Shown here piece by piece: positions 7,701 to 10,759 of a DNA stretch of 10,759 nt (the stretch's first letter is position 1; every line of letters begins with the position of its first letter). Under the pieces are notes generated by a model. The model did no database searches. It was not told the DNA's origin and worked only from the letters and a program-made list of their open reading frames with translations. The translations under genes and the position numbers were made by a program. Location: NCBI GenBank assembly GCA_050257395.1, contig JBLMWU010000064.1, forward strand, positions 1-10,759, given 5' to 3'. This DNA comes from JAIRTY01 sp050257395. GTDB taxonomy: Bacteria; Actinomycetota; Actinomycetes; Streptosporangiales; Streptosporangiaceae.

Positions 7701-7841
7701 TTAGCCGCGGTTCCCGTACTGATAAAGCGAGCCGCTGGTGGGTGAGCCGTTGGCCGTCCCGGTCAGCGCGCTGGCTGCCGCGATGGTGGCCCCCACGGCG
7801 AGCACGATCCCCAGGACTACGGCGATGAGCAAGCGGGCCAT
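7701..7841 (-). CDS. DUF2613-type small membrane/secreted protein
   Basis: This 46-residue microprotein starts at ATG (complement of 7839-7841) and stops at TAA (complement of 7701-7703). It begins MARLLIAVVLGIVLAVG, a single hydrophobic segment (residues 4-25) that acts as a signal anchor or signal peptide, and ends with a short polar tail SGSLYQYGNRG. The small size, the N-terminal membrane segment and a C-terminal Y-G-x-R motif are features of the actinobacterial DUF2613 family. M. tuberculosis Rv0236A, found directly upstream of aftD, is the example I recall. A strong AAGGAG Shine-Dalgarno sits 4 nt before the ATG. It is the first gene of the operon running through GT2 and GT4 to aftD. 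Its function is unknown; a small partner or stabiliser of the AftD membrane complex is a guess from conserved linkage. Confidence 0.8.
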   Translation of the reverse strand: MARLLIAVVLGIVLAVGATIAAASALTGTANGSPTSGSLYQYGNRG

Positions 7842-7845
7842 GTCG

Positions 7846-7851
7846 CTCCTT
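7846..7851 (-). promoter_or_regulatory. Strong ribosome binding site of the DUF2613 gene
   Basis: The minus strand reads AAGGAG-CGAC-ATG, a perfect Shine-Dalgarno core with a 4-nt spacer. It is the clearest ribosome binding site in the window. It fixes the start of the 46-residue gene and supports its being translated. Confidence 0.85.
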
Positions 7852-7906
7852 CGCGATGACGGCACCTGTTATGACTGGCCGGTAGCAACTGCCGACGTTA
7901 GAGGAA

Positions 7907-7920
7907 TGTAACACGTTCTA
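7907..7920. promoter_or_regulatory. KstR-like TetR-family operator before the DUF2613-GT2-GT4-aftD unit
   Basis: The plus strand reads TGTAACACGTTCTA (minus strand TAGAACGTGTTACA), which fits TnnAACnnGTTnnA. It lies 65 nt upstream of the DUF2613 start codon. Twelve of its bases (TAACACGTTCTA) are identical to the site at 107-118 before the acyltransferase gene. On the minus strand, TACATT (complement of 7905-7910) could be a -10 element overlapping the palindrome, and TTGTCC (complement of 7931-7936) a -35 element, although the 20-nt spacing is long. The motif is seen; the promoter position and the regulator are inferred. Confidence 0.5.
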
Positions 7921-7964
7921 GTCCATATGCGGACAATCCTGAGCGTACGTATATGAAATCGAAA

Positions 7965-8000
7965 TAGCTCACTGGGGCCGCCCTTCCGCGGCGGGAGCTA
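7965..8000 (-). terminator. Probable intrinsic terminator after the 563-residue membrane protein gene
   Basis: On the minus strand an outer 6-bp stem (TAGCTC at 8000-7995 with GAGCTA at 7970-7965) continues into an inner 5-bp stem (CCGCC with GGCGG). There is a 7-nt loop and a 7-nt bulge on one arm. The hairpin begins 13 nt after the TAG stop of the upstream gene and is followed by the T-rich tail TTTCGATTTC. It would separate the two membrane-protein genes from the downstream four-gene unit. The bulge and the interrupted T-run weaken the call. Confidence 0.45.
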
Positions 8001-8013
8001 GGTGGGGCGGGTG

Positions 8014-9705
8014 CTACCTGCTGGCTGGTACCCGGTACACGGTCAGGCCCGGCGCAACGATCAGCACGGTGCATCCCGGAAGCCGGGCCCCGGCGATCTG
8101 CCCGCTGGCCAGCGGGCCGCTGTCGGCGACGACGAACCGGATTCCGGCCGCCGCGAGATCGGCAGTCAGCGGCCCGCTGCGGCTGAGGACGCCATTCAGT
8201 TCGCGCGCCCTCGGGTCATCGGGCTGCAGCCGCACCATGCCCACCCGGACTCCGTCATTCCAGATCACCGGGCGTGCCAGCAGCCGCGGCCACGGATCCA
8301 GCAGCGTGCGGCGACCGTTCCAGGCCGGATTCCGGTAGGCGGCCCAGGGCAGCAGCAATACAGTCCCCCGCTCCCGGCTGCTGTCGATCACCTGCGCGGC
8401 GCGCAGCCAGGTCGGCGGGTACCAGGCCGGGCGCAGCCGCCCGGCGGCTCCCCACGCGAGCCCCGGCAGCAGTAGCACCGGCGCGAGCAGCAGCGCCACA
8501 GCGATGGCGAGCCCTGGCCGGTCGGCCCGCTGACGCCGGACAGAGCGGTGGCCGCGCACGGCGAGGCGGCTGCGGGCGGCCCAGGCGGCGGTCAACCCGG
8601 CCCCGAGCGCCTCGGCAAGGGCCAGCGGTGCGATCAGCTGCTGGCCGTCGCGCAGCACCGCGAACCCCGGCCAGGTAGCGGCCAGCGCCCGGAAGAAGTC
8701 CTGGCCCAGGCCGGTGACCTCGAGTGCAGCGATCACCAGCCCAACCGCCGCGGCGATCGCGAGCCCCGGCCAGCGGCGCTGCCGTACTCCGAAGGCCGCG
8801 TACCCGCCGGCTGCTGCGACCAGCAGCGCGAGCCACAGCGCCGACCAGCCGCCGCCGTAGCCCCGCGGCACCGCCTGGGCGTTCCAGATCCCGCTGAGCA
8901 TCACGAGGCTGCCGAAGGACCCGAACGGGGTGTCAGCGCGGGGGGCGAACGCCGCGACCCCGGCCGGGTCGGCGTAGACGGGGCGCAGCAGGGATGGGAT
9001 CAGCCAGGGCAAGCTGCAGACGAGCAGCACCGCGAGCGCGCCTGCGCCAGAGGTTAGCCGCCGCCACGGCGGGCCTCCCCCGCCGAGGACCGCAGCCGGC
9101 AGCACCGCCAGCGCCGACACGGTCATGGCCGCGAAGCCGCCGACCGTGGCGGGCAGCAGCGCGATCAGCAGCCGTCCGGCGCCGCGCCACGACGCCACCG
9201 GCCCGGCGGTGACCGCGCGCAGCGCCCACGGCAGGCCCGCGTAGCCGAGCAGGAGGGCCCACTGCCCGATGATCAGGCGCTCGGCCACGTACGGATTCCA
9301 GGTATAGAACACCCCGGCTGCCAGCCGGGCGAACCAGGGTTCCCCGCGGAGGAGAGCCGCCGTGCCCGAGCAGGCCAGCACGAACACCGTCAGCAGCAGC
9401 AGCTTCTGGGCGACGTCGGCGGGGACGACCCGCGACAGCGCGGCCAGCACTGCGTCGCTCGGGACCGCCCGGGCGGGGCCGCCGGACAAGCCGAACATGG
9501 CCGGGGTGAACGGCTGGCGGGGTGCCGCCACCATGTCGTAGCTCAGCAGGAAGCCCCGCTGCAGGCCGGGGCCGATTGCCAGCAGGCCCAGGAACAGGCC
9601 CACGGCTGGGATCAGACCGCTGGCGGCCCGGATTCTGATAGCCGCCACGGACGGAGCGTAACGCCTGGCGGTGGGTGGCGTTGCCGTCAGGCCGTGCCTA
9701 CCCAC
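8014..9705 (-). CDS. GT-C-like polytopic membrane protein of unknown specificity
   Basis: This 563-residue integral membrane protein has about ten hydrophobic segments between residues 29 and 420 and an extracytoplasmic C-terminal part (about 421-563). Asp 57 in LLSYDMVAAPRQPF (53-66) sits in the first outer loop, where GT-C glycosyltransferases place a catalytic acid. WNPYVAERLIIGQWALLLGY (136-155) and FAVLRDGQQLIAPLALAEAL (348-367) look like conserved membrane-interface motifs. The latter resembles FRNVRKFDPMIRLP of the AftD homologue in type and placement, and AGIRFVVAD (520-528) echoes its MGVRYLVVRND. It stops at TAG 8014-8016. The GTG start at 9705 overlaps the stop of the preceding gene by 8 nt; the only nearby Shine-Dalgarno-like GGTGA abuts it too closely, so the true start could be further in (for example GTG at codon 20). 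I do not recognise a characterised homologue. GT-C membership is an inference from layout. Confidence 0.8.
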   Translation of the reverse strand: MGRHGLTATPPTARRYAPSVAAIRIRAASGLIPAVGLFLGLLAIGPGLQRGFLLSYDMVAAPRQPFTPAMFGLSGGPARAVPSDAVLAALSRVVPADVAQKLLLLTVFVLACSGTAALLRGEPWFARLAAGVFYTWNPYVAERLIIGQWALLLGYAGLPWALRAVTAGPVASWRGAGRLLIALLPATVGGFAAMTVSALAVLPAAVLGGGGPPWRRLTSGAGALAVLLVCSLPWLIPSLLRPVYADPAGVAAFAPRADTPFGSFGSLVMLSGIWNAQAVPRGYGGGWSALWLALLVAAAGGYAAFGVRQRRWPGLAIAAAVGLVIAALEVTGLGQDFFRALAATWPGFAVLRDGQQLIAPLALAEALGAGLTAAWAARSRLAVRGHRSVRRQRADRPGLAIAVALLLAPVLLLPGLAWGAAGRLRPAWYPPTWLRAAQVIDSSRERGTVLLLPWAAYRNPAWNGRRTLLDPWPRLLARPVIWNDGVRVGMVRLQPDDPRARELNGVLSRSGPLTADLAAAGIRFVVADSGPLASGQIAGARLPGCTVLIVAPGLTVYRVPASR

Positions 9706-10759
9706 TCACCGGCACTGGGGGGATGGCTGGCCCGGCTGGCGCCGGATGGAGGGAGCCGACGGCCAGGCCACTCAGGCACCAGCCCGGCGCCGGGGTGGCC
9801 AAGCGGACGGTGACCACGGACCCTCCTCCGGTGACCGGGACATAGAAGGAATGGGTGCCTGCCGGGAGCGCGACGGCGGCCCAGGCTCCGCCGTAGTTCA
9901 CGGCTGCCGAGGCGGCCGGGCCGGAGTAGTCCAGGCGCACCATCCATGACCACCGGTACAGGGTGCCGTTCACCGGAACCCGAGTCCCGGTCGTGGTCAC
10001 ACCCCAGCAGCGCGGCCCGGAGGTCTTGCCGGAGGCTTTCCTGGAGGCTTTGCCAGCGGCTTTCCCGGACGATCTTCCAGGTGGCTGGGCGGGCGGCGGC
10101 CCGGACGCCGGCCCGAGCAGCTCGACGGGCAGCAGTTGCCCCTGGCTGTTGAAGACCATCAAGCTGCTGGCCACCCCGCGCAGTGCGCCAGTCCAGGCCA
10201 GGTGCTTCGCGGGCTCGCCGTGAGCGATCGGCCCGATGACCCGTGATGTATAGCTGTACAGCCCGAAGATCTGGGGGGCCATAACCCACACTGGCGTCGG
10301 CCCGTCCAGGATCAGCGTGCCGGCTGGCGCGGCCGAGACGGCGGCCCGCGCGGTGGCGATATAGGACCGCGCCGCAACGGCATCGCCATTGTTCTGCGAT
10401 TGGAACGACTGGAGCGACCAGAACGAGCCGACGAGACAGACGCTCAGCAGGAGCACGGTGGCAGGCCGGGCTGCGGGCAGCCGGAACTTGATGACGTCCT
10501 GTTCCTGGGCCAGGGGCAGGAACGCCAGACCAGCGCACAGGGCGAGCACGGGTGCGGCGTCCTCGAGATACCGCGTCTGTGTGCCGAGCAGAATGCCGGG
10601 TATCGCCCCCAGCCGGCCGAGGACCACGGGCGCCATGTCAGCGGCAACGATCCAGCCAGCCAGGATCGCCCACGCTCGCCACGCGTGCACCCGGCGGATG
10701 CAGCTCACCACCACCACGATCGCGAAGATGGCCCAGGAGAGCTGCTGGAGAGCTGCTGG
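9698..10759 (-). CDS. Large membrane protein with extracytoplasmic beta-rich domain (C-terminal part, cut by the window edge)
   Basis: The reading frame is open to the right end of the window, with 14 more codons (reading PALQQLSWAIFAI) upstream of the GTG at 10717, so the N-terminus lies outside. Numbered from that GTG, residues 1-10 finish a membrane segment, 14-36 and 48-70 are two more, and QTRYLEDAAPVLALCAGLAF (47-66) has the R-Y-x-x-D-x-x-P look of the later helices of GT-C or oligosaccharyl-type proteins. A last helix (86-99) leads to about 235 extracytoplasmic residues: a mixed region (about 100-205), a Lys-rich linker repeat (215-234) and a beta-rich domain bounded by Cys 237 and Cys 314, which may pair. 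It ends at TAG 9698-9700, sharing 8 nt with the next gene, so the two are probably co-expressed. I do not recognise the family; a glycosyltransferase-like role in envelope glycan synthesis is only a contextual guess. Confidence 0.75.
   Translation of the reverse strand, partial: PAALQQLSWAIFAIVVVVSCIRRVHAWRAWAILAGWIVAADMAPVVLGRLGAIPGILLGTQTRYLEDAAPVLALCAGLAFLPLAQEQDVIKFRLPAARPATVLLLSVCLVGSFWSLQSFQSQNNGDAVAARSYIATARAAVSAAPAGTLILDGPTPVWVMAPQIFGLYSYTSRVIGPIAHGEPAKHLAWTGALRGVASSLMVFNSQGQLLPVELLGPASGPPPAQPPGRSSGKAAGKASRKASGKTSGPRCWGVTTTGTRVPVNGTLYRWSWMVRLDYSGPAASAAVNYGGAWAAVALPAGTHSFYVPVTGGGSVVTVRLATPAPGWCLSGLAVGSLHPAPAGPAIPPVPVSG
10022..10081 (-). repeat. 12-bp imperfect tandem repeat encoding a Lys-rich linker
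   Basis: Five 12-bp units follow one another on the plus strand: ggtcttgccgga, ggctttcctgga, ggctttgccagc, ggctttcccgga and the more divergent cgatcttccagg. The coding strand reads about four copies of the four-residue unit [S/A]-[G/R]-K-[A/T], giving GKAAGKASRKASGKTSG. The repeat sits after a proline-rich stretch (PPPAQPPGRSS) and just before the C-terminal beta-rich domain. It is probably a flexible, positively charged extracytoplasmic linker that can vary in unit number by slippage. Confidence 0.7.

Noticed and set aside
7921..7934. Short inverted repeat GTCC-ATATGC-GGAC next to the operator at 7907-7920
   Set aside because: Only a 4-bp arm, too short to claim as an operator or terminator on its own; it may be part of the promoter spacer.
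10717..10717. GTG at 10717 as the start of a complete 339-residue protein
   Set aside because: The frame stays open for 14 more codons to the window end and continues an upstream hydrophobic helix, so the gene is better read as truncated by the edge.
1..10759. CRISPR arrays, tRNA/rRNA genes, insertion sequences, attachment sites or phage genes
   Set aside because: I saw no regularly spaced repeats, no tRNA-like or rRNA-like sequence, and no transposase or integrase motifs. The window is tightly packed with envelope-type genes.

Overview
The window is very GC-rich, with dense coding, frequent GTG starts and overlapping stop/start codons, which points to a high-GC actinomycete. The strongest marker is a complete AftD-type arabinofuranosyltransferase gene together with a DUF2613 microprotein gene, a pair known from actinobacterial cell-envelope loci such as Rv0236c/Rv0236A of Mycobacterium tuberculosis. 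Nothing in the window identifies the genus, and the codon pattern does not require a mycolic-acid-bearing organism.

Layout. Bases 1-45 look like the last codons of a plus-strand membrane protein. Bases 46-131 are a short promoter region with a 14-bp palindrome (105-118). Plus-strand 132-1445 is a polytopic acyltransferase-3 (OafA/SucT-type) gene. Everything else is on the minus strand and is read from right to left. A membrane protein cut by the window edge (9698-10759) overlaps by 8 nt a second GT-C-like membrane protein (8014-9705), and this pair is followed by a hairpin with a T-rich tail (7965-8000). A 172-bp gap then carries a second copy of the palindrome (7907-7920) and leads into a four-gene unit: a DUF2613 microprotein (7701-7841, strong Shine-Dalgarno), a GT2 glycosyltransferase (6839-7687), a GT4 glycosyltransferase (5553-6842) and the 1405-residue AftD homologue (1339-5556). 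GT2/GT4 and GT4/aftD are joined by 4-nt GTGA overlaps, which suggests translational coupling. The aftD gene runs 107 nt into the 3' end of the convergent acyltransferase gene. No gap exceeds 300 bases.

How it may work together (inference). The GT2 resembles polyprenyl-phosphate sugar synthases (DPM1/ALG5 type) and could charge a lipid carrier on the cytoplasmic face. The GT4 would use a nucleotide sugar on the same face. AftD, and perhaps the two upstream membrane proteins, have the look of GT-C enzymes that use lipid-linked sugars outside the membrane. The acyltransferase could acylate the resulting polysaccharide. The two convergent transcription units share the 12-mer TAACACGTTCTA within a palindrome that fits the published KstR-type consensus TnnAACnnGTTnnA, so they may be co-regulated by a TetR-family protein.
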